A stretch of 64,000 nt of DNA from Dehalococcoidia bacterium (GCA_012959765.1 DUCO01000037.1:1-64000), one strand, 5' to 3'; shown: positions 18,311 to 28,002, counted from the first letter of the stretch. A program made the numbers and translations. Notes: generated by a model not told the origin, from the sequence alone.

Positions 18311-19291
18311 CTACGCCCCGTTCACCGACATCGCCACCTTGATCACTCCGTCAGAATGATCGGCATACATGTCGTAAGCCTTCTGCACGTCAGTAAAGTC
18401 CAGGTTGTGGCTCTTCAGCACGCCAGGGTCGATCCAACCACGTTCTTTCAGCGCAATCATCTCTCGAATCTCCTTCGTTGGCTGGCTCGTCGCAGCAACC
18501 TGCGTCGGAATAATCGTCGCAGCCTTGAACATGAACTCCTGGTGCGGGAACGAAGCAATCTTCCCGTCCCGTCCCGTCAAACTGAAGCTAACAAAAATGC
18601 CCCAGCGCTTTACGATCTTCAGGCACTGCCCAAACCCCTCGGGATCACCAGTAGCATCAACCACAATGTCGATTCCCTCGCCGCCCGTAAGCTCATCGAT
18701 CGCCTCGTACATATCATCCTGTGAAGGATCAACCGTGTTGGTTGCACCCACCTCAAGAGCCTTCTTACGGCGAGCTTCAACAGGGTCGATACCGATAATC
18801 TGAAGTGCGCCCTGCTTCTCAAGAAGCATCGTAAACGAAAGGCCAATTCCACCCTGACCAAGCACCGCAACCCGCTTACCCGCTACGTTCCCCATCTGCT
18901 TGACCGAGTAGAGAACCGTACCGGTGTGCTGACACATAACCCACTCATCGAGCGGACCCCAGTCAGGAACAGGAAGAATACGGTCAGGCGTCTGAACCAG
19001 GTACTCAGCCAGACCACCCAAACCGCGTGTCGGCAAAATAATTGCCCGCTGCCCTACTTTGATTTCGTCGGTCTTCGACTCAACTATCGTGCCAGCAATT
19101 TCGTGGCACCCAACGCTGACTTCCAGCGGATAGTTCTCTTCCGGCAAAGCCGTATTGAAGATCCCGTGAATGTCGCTTCCACAAACCGAAAGAGCCTCGA
19201 TCCGTATCTTGGCTTGACCATCTACGGGAACAGGCTCGGCGATATCTATCAGGTCAAAGGTTGCTGGAGCAACGAGTTGTGCAGCTTTCAA
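18311..19291 (-). CDS. Zinc-dependent medium-chain dehydrogenase (MDR family)
   Basis: This 326-residue protein has the catalytic-zinc ligands C37 (VCGSDIHG) and H63/E64 (GCHEIAG), and a Rossmann motif GQGGIG near 145. It lacks the four-cysteine structural-zinc lobe, so it belongs with the shorter sugar-alcohol or threonine dehydrogenase-like MDRs rather than classical ADHs. It would oxidise a secondary alcohol or polyol with NAD(P). It is followed by a strong terminator and preceded by about 240 bases without a convincing gene, so it is probably monocistronic. Specific substrate unknown. Confidence 0.8.
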   Translation of the reverse strand: MKAAQLVAPATFDLIDIAEPVPVDGQAKIRIEALSVCGSDIHGIFNTALPEENYPLEVSVGCHEIAGTIVESKTDEIKVGQRAIILPTRGLGGLAEYLVQTPDRILPVPDWGPLDEWVMCQHTGTVLYSVKQMGNVAGKRVAVLGQGGIGLSFTMLLEKQGALQIIGIDPVEARRKKALEVGATNTVDPSQDDMYEAIDELTGGEGIDIVVDATGDPEGFGQCLKIVKRWGIFVSFSLTGRDGKIASFPHQEFMFKAATIIPTQVAATSQPTKEIREMIALKERGWIDPGVLKSHNLDFTDVQKAYDMYADHSDGVIKVAMSVNGA

Positions 19292-19531
19292 TTTTCAATA
19301 ACGCTTTCGGGAGGGTCGCAATTAGTAAAACGGTTTGATTCGACAGACCGGAGCGAACTCTACACCCGCCCAAGCCACCAGACAATCGTTTTTTATCTCA
19401 CCGGTGCCAGCCCCCAATCTGGAGCAACGCACGAGCCGACTCTAATCGCCCTGAGCCCAACTGCTGCGACTCCAAAATAAAGCTCAAATCAGAATCACGA
19501 ACCAACGCCCTGAACCGCAACAATCGCTCGA

Positions 19532-21019
19532 CTAAAGAATCGCCGGCAGCGTTGCCGTATCGCCGTTTTCGACCTGCCACAAATGCAGTCGAGCAGCCAT
19601 ACGCCGAACTCGATCTCTGTGCTCAGGCTTGTCGAATAAATTGTGAATTTCGCCCGGATCTGTATTCAAGTCATACAGTTCGCCCTGATCCACAGCACAC
19701 AGATTCAACTTCCAGCGATCCGCCGTAATCACCGAACGCCACGGCATGGTGTTCAGGAAATTCAGATCACGAACCTTTTCATCGCTCATCGCCCAACTGT
19801 CGCACTCATCAGCCAGATCCCTGTCGCCAACACCGTTGTGCTGAACCACCACATCATTGCCCGAAAGATCGTCCCGACCCTCAAGCACCCGCACCCTGCT
19901 TTCGCCCTGCAAGTACCCCGGAATCGACTGTCCAAATAATTCCAACAAAGTCGGCACAAAATCAATCTGACTGAAATTCCCCGAAACCCGAGTTTCGCTA
20001 TCAATCAGCCACGGCACGCGAATGAACAACGGAACCTGCGCCGCCTCCTCGTAAGGAGTTCGCATCTCGATCATCCCGTGAGTGCCGATCATGTCGCCAT
20101 GCTCGCTCGTGAAAACAACTATCGTTTCGCCTGCAACACCAGAATCGTCGATCGCATCCAGAATCGTCCCCAACATATCGTCGACCAGCTTCACGTTCCC
20201 GAAGTAGTTCGCTCGCAACTGGCGCATCCCCGCCTCGGTAGCAGTCGAAATTCCGTCGCGAACACAGTCCCCAAAAAGCTCAGCCCGGGTGCGATTAAAC
20301 AGCGTGCTCTCAACTGGAGATTGCATAAACGTTTCATCGACAGGCAACGTCGCCGAGTCGTACATATTATCGAACGGACCCGCAAACGGCGGATGCGGCT
20401 CGATGGTGCTTACATAGAGCACAAACGGGTTGTCTTTATTACTCGAAATGAACTCGGCTGCACTATCGCCCAAAAACGACGCCATTTGCTTCTCAGGCGG
20501 CAACTCCGACCGTTGCGACATTGAGAACGTCTTGCCACCCGGGTGATCCTGCTCAGGCTCGTACCCCTCGGCAACCAAACTCTCGTGGTAACTCGAAAAC
20601 TTCTTCTGGTCGTCCTCGTTCGTGTACTCCGGCCACCAATAGTCGTTAGCGCTCACCCACTCGTCGAAGCCCCGCTGCTTGATGATCTCGTCGCCCAGAT
20701 GCCACTTACCGATATACCCGGTCGTGTAGTCATCCGAAACCATCTGCGCAATCGACTCAACCTCCGGCGGCATAACCAGCCTGTTTCGAGGCATCCCGGC
20801 CGTTGGCGGGTACAGACCCGTAATAATCGAAGCACGAGCCGGCGCACACACCGGTTGCGTTACGTAGCAGTGCTCAAACACGAAACTTTCAGACGCCAGT
20901 CGATCCATATGAGGTGACTGGATCCAGTCGTTCCCGTAAGCGCCAGAAGTGTCCTGCCTGAGTCGATCTGGCAACACAAAAACTAAATTCGGTTTCGATG
21001 GGACTTCAGTAACTGCCAA
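19532..21019 (-). CDS. Type I sulfatase (Cys-type, formylglycine-dependent)
   Basis: This 495-residue alkaline phosphatase-superfamily sulfatase carries the activation motif C58-A-P-A-R62 followed by ASIITGLYP; its cysteine would become formylglycine. Other family marks are YIGKWHLG near 103 and the metal-binding TSEHGDMIGTHG near 305. The first metal-site region reads LPDRLRQD rather than the usual TDDQ, a mild deviation. There is no signal peptide, so it is predicted cytoplasmic. The TTG start is supported by aggag seven bases upstream. Sulfatases let marine Chloroflexota cut sulfate esters from polysaccharides or osmolytes. No formylglycine-generating enzyme gene is in the window. Confidence 0.88.
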   Translation of the reverse strand: MAVTEVPSKPNLVFVLPDRLRQDTSGAYGNDWIQSPHMDRLASESFVFEHCYVTQPVCAPARASIITGLYPPTAGMPRNRLVMPPEVESIAQMVSDDYTTGYIGKWHLGDEIIKQRGFDEWVSANDYWWPEYTNEDDQKKFSSYHESLVAEGYEPEQDHPGGKTFSMSQRSELPPEKQMASFLGDSAAEFISSNKDNPFVLYVSTIEPHPPFAGPFDNMYDSATLPVDETFMQSPVESTLFNRTRAELFGDCVRDGISTATEAGMRQLRANYFGNVKLVDDMLGTILDAIDDSGVAGETIVVFTSEHGDMIGTHGMIEMRTPYEEAAQVPLFIRVPWLIDSETRVSGNFSQIDFVPTLLELFGQSIPGYLQGESRVRVLEGRDDLSGNDVVVQHNGVGDRDLADECDSWAMSDEKVRDLNFLNTMPWRSVITADRWKLNLCAVDQGELYDLNTDPGEIHNLFDKPEHRDRVRRMAARLHLWQVENGDTATLPAIL

Positions 21020-21087
21020 CCTGATGCTCCTATTTCGTTCGTATTTGCGCCGTGATTATAGGCACCCACAACAGCGCACACCGGCTA

Positions 21088-21910
21088 TTACGCCAAAATT
21101 CGACTGACCTTCACCGGTTCGTTAAACCCTCGTATCGTCACTTCACCTATCGACTCCAACTCAACAACCCTGGCCCCAAGCTCTTTCACGCAGTCATCCG
21201 AAAGCAGTATCTCGCCCGACTCCGCCAGATCGCACAACCGAGAAGCCAGGTTCACCACCGACCCAAACAAAACCCCACCCTCTTCCAGCGGCTCACCAGA
21301 AGTCATGCGAATGCTCAGTCGCTCATCGATACCCGGCACCGCAATCACAGCAATACCTGCGCTAATATTCACCGCAGCCTGCACCGCCTGATCAGCATCG
21401 TCAAACGACGCCATAATACCGTCACCCGCGTGCTTCACTTCCCTGCCTGCAAACTTGGTTAGCTCATCTCGAACAACGCTGTTGTGCCCGCGCAGCATCG
21501 CAAACGCACGGTCGTCGCCCAGTCGGTTCATCATCGACGTGTACCCGACAAGATCGGTGAACATGATCGTGCGCAACGCTCGATCCACCGCAGCGCCATC
21601 CTGCTGGTCCGCAGTCGGGATGGCGGCGATTCGACCCATGAACGGCATGACCTCGGTCTGATCGACCTCCACAACATCGTTTGGAATCTTTCCATGTGCT
21701 TTGGCATGAATCGTCGAAATCAAATCTGACGATGGCGCTGATACCAGGCAGAACGTCGTGTGGCGGCCCTCATCAAACCAGTAAGTAATGAACTTGGCGT
21801 CGTACTCATCCTGAAGTGCCATATCCATCGCATGGGCTGCAGGCAATGTCCTCTTGCTTCGCACCCTCAACGTAGTGGCGATCTAAATAAAGCGGCAACC
21901 AATCCCTCAT
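21088..21910 (-). pseudogene. DUF4242 domain fused to class III adenylate/guanylate cyclase, single-base frameshift
   Basis: The ORF from 21870 encodes most of a DUF4242 domain (ALQDEYDAKFITYWFDEG..AHGKIPNDVVEVD). A class III nucleotide cyclase follows: TIMFTDLVGYTSMM with metal aspartate, then KHAGDGIMASF, and GSVVNLASRL near the transition-state residues. The true N-terminus lies in another frame: from ATG 21910 the DNA reads LYLDRHYVEGAKQEDIA. Removing one C in the attgcct stretch near 21842 restores EDIAAAHAMDM. So the gene is either inactivated or carries a sequence error. The fusion suggests a small metal- or ligand-binding sensor driving cyclic-nucleotide synthesis; that role is inferred. 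Confidence 0.75.
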
Positions 21911-22091
21911 TTTTACTTCGCGATTTCAAAGATCCTCGCAACCGATGACAAAGATCAATCCAGCAAATTGGCAGTTCGACACGAATACTAACTCGTAGCA
22001 ACCATGAATCAACCGGCAGCCCGCAGCTATCCAGCACTGATACATTCACCTTCCACAACAACACCACTAAACATTGCGGAGACCTAAAACA

Positions 22092-23585
22092 TTGCGAATC
22101 CTGATCGGCGGGTGTCAGCAAGAGATATCCACATTCAATCCAGTCCCATGCGAGTACGAATTCTTCGACTTCCTCCGGGACGACGAGATCAGGGCGACTC
22201 ACGAGGGCAGCGATTCGCAAATCGGCGGAGCCATGGCTGAGCTTCAGTCGGCATTTGGCGAAAACCTCGAACTCGTATTCACCTACGATGCCGAAGGCAC
22301 CGCAGCAGGCCCCTTACGCCACAGCGCGTTCATGCGCATCGCCAGCGAATTTCTTGAGCCATTGAAACAACACGCAGGCGAGATCGATGGCGTCTACTTC
22401 TCCCTGCACGGCGCAATGGGCACAACCGAGCTACTCGATCCCGAGGGTTATCTGCTCGAAGAAGTCCGGAAAATTCTCGGCCCAAAGGTTCCAATCGTCA
22501 TCACAATGGACCTCCACGGCATCCTGACCGCCAAGATGCTCGAAAACATAAACGGACTCGCATCGTTCCACACCTATCCGCACGTCGACTTCGCCGACAC
22601 CGGTCGACGAGCAGCCAAAGTCCTCACCAGAATCCTCAAAGACGGCGTGAAGCCAGTCGCAGCACGAGTGCGAGTTCCGGCTATCGTCCGTGGTAACGAA
22701 CTAATCACCGAAAAAGGCGCATTCGGAGCACAAATCCGCTACGCCAAAAAGCTTCATGAGAATCCAAAAGTTCTCTCCGCCGGATTCTTCATATGCAATC
22801 CGTTCACCGACGTCCCTGAACTCAGCAGTCAGGCATATGTGTTCACCGATAACGATCCAGAACTCGCCGAACAACACGCCCTGCAAATGGCAAACGACTT
22901 CTGGCCCAATCGCCACATCATGCAGGGTCAGCTCATATCGCTCAAAGATTCCGTTGCCAGAGCCTCTGAAATGGCCGGACCAATAGCGTTCACCGACGCC
23001 GCCGATGCTCCAAGCTCAGGCTCGTCTGGCGACAGCAACGCAATCATCTCCGAAATGATCAGAGCCAACTACCCGCACTCGAGACTCGCGCCAATAGCCG
23101 ATCCAGCCGCTGCTGCCAAAGCCCACGAGCTCGGCGTCGGTGCCAAGTTCACAATGGGAGTCGGCGGAGCACACGATCCCCAGTTCACTCCCCTCGAACT
23201 CGAATGGACCGTCGAATCACTGGCCGATGGCACATTCACGTGCGAAACCTGGAAGTACGAACCGACCATCGGGCCAACCGCAGTTCTGAAATCGGGAAAC
23301 CTGACGCTGGTCGTAACCACCGAAACCGTAATACTTGTCGACCGCGCCCTGTTCTTCAAGGTCGGGCTCGACCCCAAAGATTTCCACTCAACAATCGTAA
23401 AGTCACCACACTGCGAACCAGCGTTCTTCGACGATTGGGTGGAAGCCAACTTCAACGTCGACGCCCCGGGAGCCACCAGCGCCAACCTGAAATCACTCGG
23501 CCACACCGTCTGCGCCCGTCCCATCTACCCACTAGAACCCGACACCGAGTTCACCCCAAAGACCGAAATTTTCACCAGGAACTAA
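22092..23585 (+). CDS. M81-family metallopeptidase (MlrC/microcystinase C-like)
   Basis: A protein of about 497 residues of the MlrC family. It starts RILIGGCQQEISTFNP, carries GVYFSLHGAMGTTELLDPEGYLLEEVR, and has the zinc-site region MDLHG with HTYPHVDFADTGRRAA. The second conserved domain starts DAADAPSSGSSGDSNAII and ends with LDPKDFHSTIVKSPHCEPAFFDDW. I prefer TTG 22092 to the track start because ggag lies ten bases upstream and the protein then begins at the first beta strand. The family was named from degradation of microcystin's linear tetrapeptide. Most members are found in organisms without that pathway and probably cleave other amides. Confidence 0.87.
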   Translation: MRILIGGCQQEISTFNPVPCEYEFFDFLRDDEIRATHEGSDSQIGGAMAELQSAFGENLELVFTYDAEGTAAGPLRHSAFMRIASEFLEPLKQHAGEIDGVYFSLHGAMGTTELLDPEGYLLEEVRKILGPKVPIVITMDLHGILTAKMLENINGLASFHTYPHVDFADTGRRAAKVLTRILKDGVKPVAARVRVPAIVRGNELITEKGAFGAQIRYAKKLHENPKVLSAGFFICNPFTDVPELSSQAYVFTDNDPELAEQHALQMANDFWPNRHIMQGQLISLKDSVARASEMAGPIAFTDAADAPSSGSSGDSNAIISEMIRANYPHSRLAPIADPAAAAKAHELGVGAKFTMGVGGAHDPQFTPLELEWTVESLADGTFTCETWKYEPTIGPTAVLKSGNLTLVVTTETVILVDRALFFKVGLDPKDFHSTIVKSPHCEPAFFDDWVEANFNVDAPGATSANLKSLGHTVCARPIYPLEPDTEFTPKTEIFTRN

Positions 23586-23609
23586 GCTCAGATCGGATAG
23601 CGTCACGCC

Positions 23610-24347
23610 ATGAGTAAAAACAACAAAATCTAACCCGAATCGCCCTTCAAAAAGGCAACACGTAACGTTCTTCGAGAACGACTCGACGAAGGCAAACCGA
23701 CCATCGGCACACACCTGATGTCGGTCTGGCCGGCAATGGTCGAAATCATCGGCTACACCGGCGTAATGGACTACATATAGTTCTCCGGAGAAGACGCCCC
23801 GTACGACCTGGCCGCATTAGAGAACTTCGGCAGAGCCGTCGACCTGTTCGACCACATGACCTCGATGATGAAGATCGAACAAGTACCCAAAGAATGGCTT
23901 GCCGGTCGCGCAAACGGCACAGCCGGAGCAGGTTGGAAGTGAGATGCAGGCTACGGCATCGGAGCCACTCTCGAAGAAGCCGTACAGCAACGCAATCAAG
24001 GTGTCGTTGCCCTAATGATCGAAAAAACCGATGCTGTAGAAAACCTGGAAGAAATCCTCGAAGTCGAAGGCGTCGACATGATCCAGTTAGGCCCCAGCGA
24101 CTACTCGGTCACCAGAGGGCTACTCGCCAATCCCGCCCAACCAGAAATCGAACGAGTCAGGAAACACGTAAACGCTACGGCCATCAAAATGGGCGTGCGA
24201 CCAAGAGCGGAAATTTTCGACTTTGAAGAAGCAAAGCCCTACATGGATGAAGGTGTGATCGACTTCTGCATCGGCTGGGATACCCGAACCGTTGTCGACT
24301 ACTGCAAACGGCAGGGCGACGAACTGGCGAAATTGCTCAACATCTAG
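23610..24347 (+). pseudogene. HpcH/HpaI-family aldolase pseudogene with three in-frame stops
   Basis: One reading frame from ATG 23610 to TAG 24347 encodes an HpcH/HpaI class II aldolase, normally used to split 4-hydroxy-2-keto acids. It opens KKATRNVLRERLDEGKPTIGTHLMS and includes PAMVEIIGYTGVMDYI, EEAVQQRNQGVVALMIEK, DMIQLGPSDYSV and FCIGWDTRTVVDY. The frame is interrupted by TAA (23631), TAG (23778, where the family has Glu) and TGA (23940). A central block around the usual ADVRTVEDA region is missing, leaving 246 codons. Three different stop codons in an otherwise continuous frame indicate genuine decay by substitution. It follows MlrC by 24 bases. Confidence 0.88.
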
Positions 24348-24383
24348 CTCGCCAACAACATCACACCCCGCAACTAACTCCAG

Positions 24384-24700
24384 CTAGGTCAGTTCCGTCA
24401 ACCCGATAGGAATCCTGAACCGGGCGATAGCACCGCCGTCATCACGCGGACTCAAAGAAATTTCACCATCGTGCTCGTCGATAATTCTTTTCGAAACGTG
24501 GAGGCCAATCCCCGTCCCCGGAACTCGTCGCGTTATCCGCCCGGTGGAACATCTCGAACAATCCTGCGGGATTTTCCTCCGGAACGCCCGGACCCCGGTC
24601 TTTTACCTCAACCACCAGCCAACCGCCGTTAACCGATACGTCAACCTCAACATCTGATTCCTCAGGTGAATACTTCGAAGCATTATTCAGCAAATTAGGT
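24384..24700 (-). pseudogene. Histidine kinase C-terminal ATPase-domain remnant
   Basis: The minus strand encodes the end of a sensor kinase: NLLNNASKYSPEESDVEVDV (N box), VEVKDRGPGVPEE (G1), then LFEMFHRAD (F box). After a single frameshift near 24530 it continues as VPGTGIGLHVSKRIIDEHDGEISL (G2) and ends ARFRIPIGLTELT. All upstream kinase sequence is missing: at 24700 the frame meets a stop and unrelated DNA. The piece therefore cannot encode a kinase and marks another rearrangement edge. Confidence 0.75.
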
Positions 24701-24795
24701 TATTTCACATTGCATGCTAAATAACAATAATAATGAAAATGTCCAGCCCTCTTCCTATTTCAAACACTATGACCTAGGCCGAATTACCCAAACTG

Positions 24796-24945
24796 TTACA
24801 GTTCGCGCTTGCCAGTTACCAGTGTTGATAAATATCTACTTGCCACATCGCCGAATCTGGTCTGTTTCGCAGCACGGCCGCCTTCTGGAAGACCCAACAA
24901 ACCTACACTCGTGCCATCCCGAGCCCCTGCTAGAAAATTAGTTTT
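24796..24945 (-). pseudogene. C-terminal remnant of a second TPP-dependent enzyme
   Basis: The minus strand reads LLGLPEGGRAAKQTRFGDV before a stop at 24796. This closely parallels the C-terminus of the intact TPP enzyme downstream (LPLGLPEGGRAAEQTKFKEM). No more than about 50 codons of similarity remain. It is best explained as the tail of a lost paralogue that once lay beside the present pair. The rest of the 24701-24987 gap shows no other gene. Confidence 0.55.
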
Positions 24946-24987
24946 GCAGCAACACGACGTCGAACACCAAGACAATCATCACAAACG

Positions 24988-25992
24988 TCAGCTCTTACTC
25001 GTGCCCTTCAACGCCTGATCAAGCCCACGAATGTGCCCAACGGCGTACGCCCAGTAACGGTGTCCCCAATCGGTGTCGCCTTCCATATGAATGGCATGGT
25101 CAGGGGTCATCCAACCGTCAAATCCTGAATCGTGGTACGCCTGCATAGTGGCAACCATATCGGCTTTTCCGGTCTCAGGGAACGTCTCCTGAAAATGCTC
25201 CAACTCACCCTTGATATTCCTGAAATCCACTGAAAATATCTTGCCCCGCCCCCCCAAATGTCGAATCTCAGCGGGAACGTCACAGCCCATCTCGGTAAAA
25301 CACCCCTGGCAAAACACAACGCCCGTGTTGTCGCTCGGAACCAACCCAAGGTACTTCCTGAACGCATCAGGACTCCGCATAATCCTCGCGATTCCTGAAA
25401 TCTCAGGCACCGGCGGGTCGTCAGGGTGCAGCCCAATACGCACGCCCACCTCTTCAGCAACCGGAGTCACCGCCTCCAGAAAACGCTTCAGATTCGCCCA
25501 CATCTGGTCATCACTCTTAGGCTCCCGCTGATCCTCGGGAACCCAGTCAATGTTGAACCCGCTATTCGGGTGTTCCATCAAGGGATTCCCCGTCGCCAGC
25601 GAAATATCGAAACTGGTCGATTTCGCGCCAGCTCTCTCAGGAGCCTGCTCCGACGTCCGATAAATCCTCAGCGCATGCATGTTGAAAATTATGAACCCAA
25701 GCCCCACTTCAGCCATATTCCGAAGCGTCTTCTTGTAGTTCTCAATCTGCTCATCCCCACCCGGCAGCCCCAACATCCACTTGAACGTCCACTCCAGAGG
25801 CGACATCCGCACAGCCATCCACTCAAGCCCGTACGACTCGACCAAATCCTTATGCTTGCGCAGAGTCGCTACAGAATAGAAACCATCATCACCCGAACCC
25901 GCAGCAGGCTGACCCGAAACACCGTCCGCTCCGATCTGCGCTGTAAACCTCAACCGATCCTCAGAAAAATCAGTACCCAGAAAAATCTTCAA
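24988..25992 (-). CDS. Mannonate dehydratase family protein (UxuA-like)
   Basis: This 334-residue TIM-barrel protein has the mannonate dehydratase pattern: GADGVSGQ early, IGLHPDDPPVPEISGIARIM near 205 (His/Asp metal ligands), VVFCQGCFTEMG, IFSVDFRNIKG and a late GFDGWMTPDHAIHMEGD. UxuA dehydrates D-mannonate to 2-keto-3-deoxygluconate. The protein is about 60 residues shorter than the E. coli enzyme, as in many non-enteric homologues, so it may use another aldonate. Its ATG overlaps the stop of the upstream TPP enzyme by four bases (ATGA), implying coupled translation and a shared pathway. Confidence 0.83.
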   Translation of the reverse strand: MKIFLGTDFSEDRLRFTAQIGADGVSGQPAAGSGDDGFYSVATLRKHKDLVESYGLEWMAVRMSPLEWTFKWMLGLPGGDEQIENYKKTLRNMAEVGLGFIIFNMHALRIYRTSEQAPERAGAKSTSFDISLATGNPLMEHPNSGFNIDWVPEDQREPKSDDQMWANLKRFLEAVTPVAEEVGVRIGLHPDDPPVPEISGIARIMRSPDAFRKYLGLVPSDNTGVVFCQGCFTEMGCDVPAEIRHLGGRGKIFSVDFRNIKGELEHFQETFPETGKADMVATMQAYHDSGFDGWMTPDHAIHMEGDTDWGHRYWAYAVGHIRGLDQALKGTSKS

Positions 25993-27725
25993 CTGATCAT
26001 CTCCTTAAACTTGGTCTGCTCCGCAGCACGACCGCCTTCTGGTAGACCCAACGGCAACTGAACATCGAGAACCAGTGGCCGACCTTCCCGCTCGACCGTA
26101 TCCAACCCCTCTTTTATCGCCGCGTCGATCTTCGACTCGTCATCGACTCCACGACCCTCGACCCCGAATGACCCTGCCAGCTGAACAATGTCGACTCCGT
26201 CCAGCACCACACCCGCATAAACCCCGGTGTCTTTCATCACGCCATTCGCCCCGCTGAACGCACCCGCAACAATGCCATAGGCGCCATTGTTTGGAATTAC
26301 GTAAAGAACCGGAATTTCGTGTTGAGCAGCCGTCCAGAACGCTGAGTCCGAATAGTAAACCGAACCATCTCCAACAATCCCAACAACCGGCTTATCCGGA
26401 GCCGCAAGCTTCGCCCCAAGCACCGCACCCATGCCGTAACCCTCCGACCCTCCAGCAGGTCGAATGTACGTGTTGTTTCCACCATCCGGCTTCTTGATCA
26501 CGTTCTCCAGTGGAACCGCAAACTGCTCGGTCGTAATGATTCCGCCACCCAAATCTTCCAGTGCACCATCAACAGCATCCAGTAACGCCAGAGGCCTTAC
26601 TCGACCCGGTATTTTCGTAGCCGACTGAAGTGCTACCCGCCGAGCATCACGAAGTCGAGAAGCATTCTTCAACGCAGTCGCACGCCGATCGTCATAGCCC
26701 TTCGACTCATACTCCCGACCAGCAAGATCCAGCAGCTTCACCAGCGTCCGTGACTCATCAGCCATAACAGCAAGATCAAGACCCGGAATGTTCTCAAAAA
26801 TCTCAACGTCTGGCCCAACTGCCGCAATCGTTTTAGCGCTCTTGAAAAGATTGAAATCAGCCGAAGTACCGCTCCCACCGTGCCTCACACCAACCGCGAT
26901 AATCGCATCGGGCTCAAGATCGATAACTGGCTGCCGGAAGTATCCACAATGCAGCGGATGAGCAGCCGACACACCTCGCAAATCACCCCACATCGAGGCA
27001 ACGTTCGCCCCAAAATGCTCGGCAAGCTTTCCAAGCAACTGCTCCCCACCACTCTTGTTAACCCCATCGCCAACATAAATCATCGGCCGCTTCGCCTCAT
27101 GCAAAATCCGAGCCAACTCTTCAACATCACTGTCGGCCGGATACCCCGCTGTCGCCCTAGCCGGAGGACCCTCAACGATATCCGTCATGATCTGCTCCGG
27201 GCCAAGAATTCGATCGTAAACAGCGATATGCACAGGACCAATCGGAGGCGTCATTGCAACCTTGATCGCCCTGTCCACGGCAGTCGCCAATCCTGCTGGT
27301 TCAATCACAGTCCAGTTAGCCTTCATGAACGGCGCGCCAATCGACGTAGGGCCAACGTTGTGACCCAGATCAAGCGTTATACGGTCGGCATAACTTCCCG
27401 TATCGCCAACAAAAGTGATCGTCACAACCGGAAGCCCGGCCGCCCAAACATTGATCATCTGCCCAAGACTCTGGGCCAACCCCGCACCAAGATGCACCGA
27501 CATCACCGCCGGTTGCGAATTCACCTGAGCAAACCCGCCCGCCATCGAGGTGACAGTGCCCTCATGCAGCCCGATAACACCGTTGATATTCGGGTTGCTG
27601 TGAAGCGAATCAAAGAAGCGAGCCTCACGCGATCCAGGGTTGTAAAACAGATGCTTGATGCCCGATGAAACAAGCTGCTCCACGATAACTTGAGAAGGAT
27701 TGCCAGTAAAAGAACGAGATGACAT
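25989..27725 (-). CDS. Thiamine-diphosphate-dependent enzyme (acetolactate synthase/benzoylformate decarboxylase-like)
   Basis: This 578-residue protein has the three-domain layout of the pyruvate oxidase/decarboxylase superfamily. The N-terminal PYR domain carries the cofactor-activating E55 in GLHEGTVTSMAGGFA. A central domain near 190-330 follows, then a C-terminal PP domain with the ThDP/Mg motif GDGSVYYSDSAFW..VIPNN near 470-500. Without a known substrate signature it could ligate, decarboxylate or cleave 2-keto acids. It is the first gene of a two-gene unit with the mannonate dehydratase, so a 2-keto acid from sugar-acid breakdown is a plausible substrate (inference). A remnant of a paralogue lies at 24796-24945. 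Confidence 0.82.
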   Translation of the reverse strand: MSSRSFTGNPSQVIVEQLVSSGIKHLFYNPGSREARFFDSLHSNPNINGVIGLHEGTVTSMAGGFAQVNSQPAVMSVHLGAGLAQSLGQMINVWAAGLPVVTITFVGDTGSYADRITLDLGHNVGPTSIGAPFMKANWTVIEPAGLATAVDRAIKVAMTPPIGPVHIAVYDRILGPEQIMTDIVEGPPARATAGYPADSDVEELARILHEAKRPMIYVGDGVNKSGGEQLLGKLAEHFGANVASMWGDLRGVSAAHPLHCGYFRQPVIDLEPDAIIAVGVRHGGSGTSADFNLFKSAKTIAAVGPDVEIFENIPGLDLAVMADESRTLVKLLDLAGREYESKGYDDRRATALKNASRLRDARRVALQSATKIPGRVRPLALLDAVDGALEDLGGGIITTEQFAVPLENVIKKPDGGNNTYIRPAGGSEGYGMGAVLGAKLAAPDKPVVGIVGDGSVYYSDSAFWTAAQHEIPVLYVIPNNGAYGIVAGAFSGANGVMKDTGVYAGVVLDGVDIVQLAGSFGVEGRGVDDESKIDAAIKEGLDTVEREGRPLVLDVQLPLGLPEGGRAAEQTKFKEMIS

Positions 27726-27841
27726 CTAAGTGCTCCACGGGCGACCCACCAACCGGCTGCAAACTCAGCCCCGGTACGCTCGCCAAAGTATGAATCCCGG
27801 CATACTACCCGCTCTGGCCAATGCCCGCCGCGTCCTACTCC

Positions 27842-27883
27842 CCATCCCTTCTCCCCCAGAGAGAAGCTTAGGTTGAGGGGGAA
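27842..27883 (+). repeat. Dispersed repeat, ctccc-hairpin / ggttgagggg family
   Basis: cttctcccccagagagaag is followed by cttaggttgaggggga. It is the same family as 2810, 40867 and 48149, with a less regular hairpin. Confidence 0.7.
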
Positions 27884-27913
27884 TGCGAACAGGAGCCACC
27901 CAACAACGCAGAG

Positions 27914-27960
27914 CACGCCCCCACCCAAGATCCCTCGGTTCCGACGACGCCACTCGGGAA
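27914..27960 (-). repeat. Dispersed repeat, gcgaagtcatcgg family (inverted copy)
   Basis: The reverse complement reads ttcccgagtggcgtcgtcgg then aaccgagggatcttggg, a diverged member of the family at 16196, 36761 and 41996. Confidence 0.6.
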
Positions 27961-28002
27961 GTAGCAAGACGCTAAACGACCAACGCCAGCCAAACGAACA
28001 CC

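Noticed and set aside
23610-24347. Reassigned stop codons as an explanation for the HpcH frame
   Set aside because: All three stop codons occur in it, and TAA, TAG and TGA each end intact genes in the window, so recoding cannot explain it.
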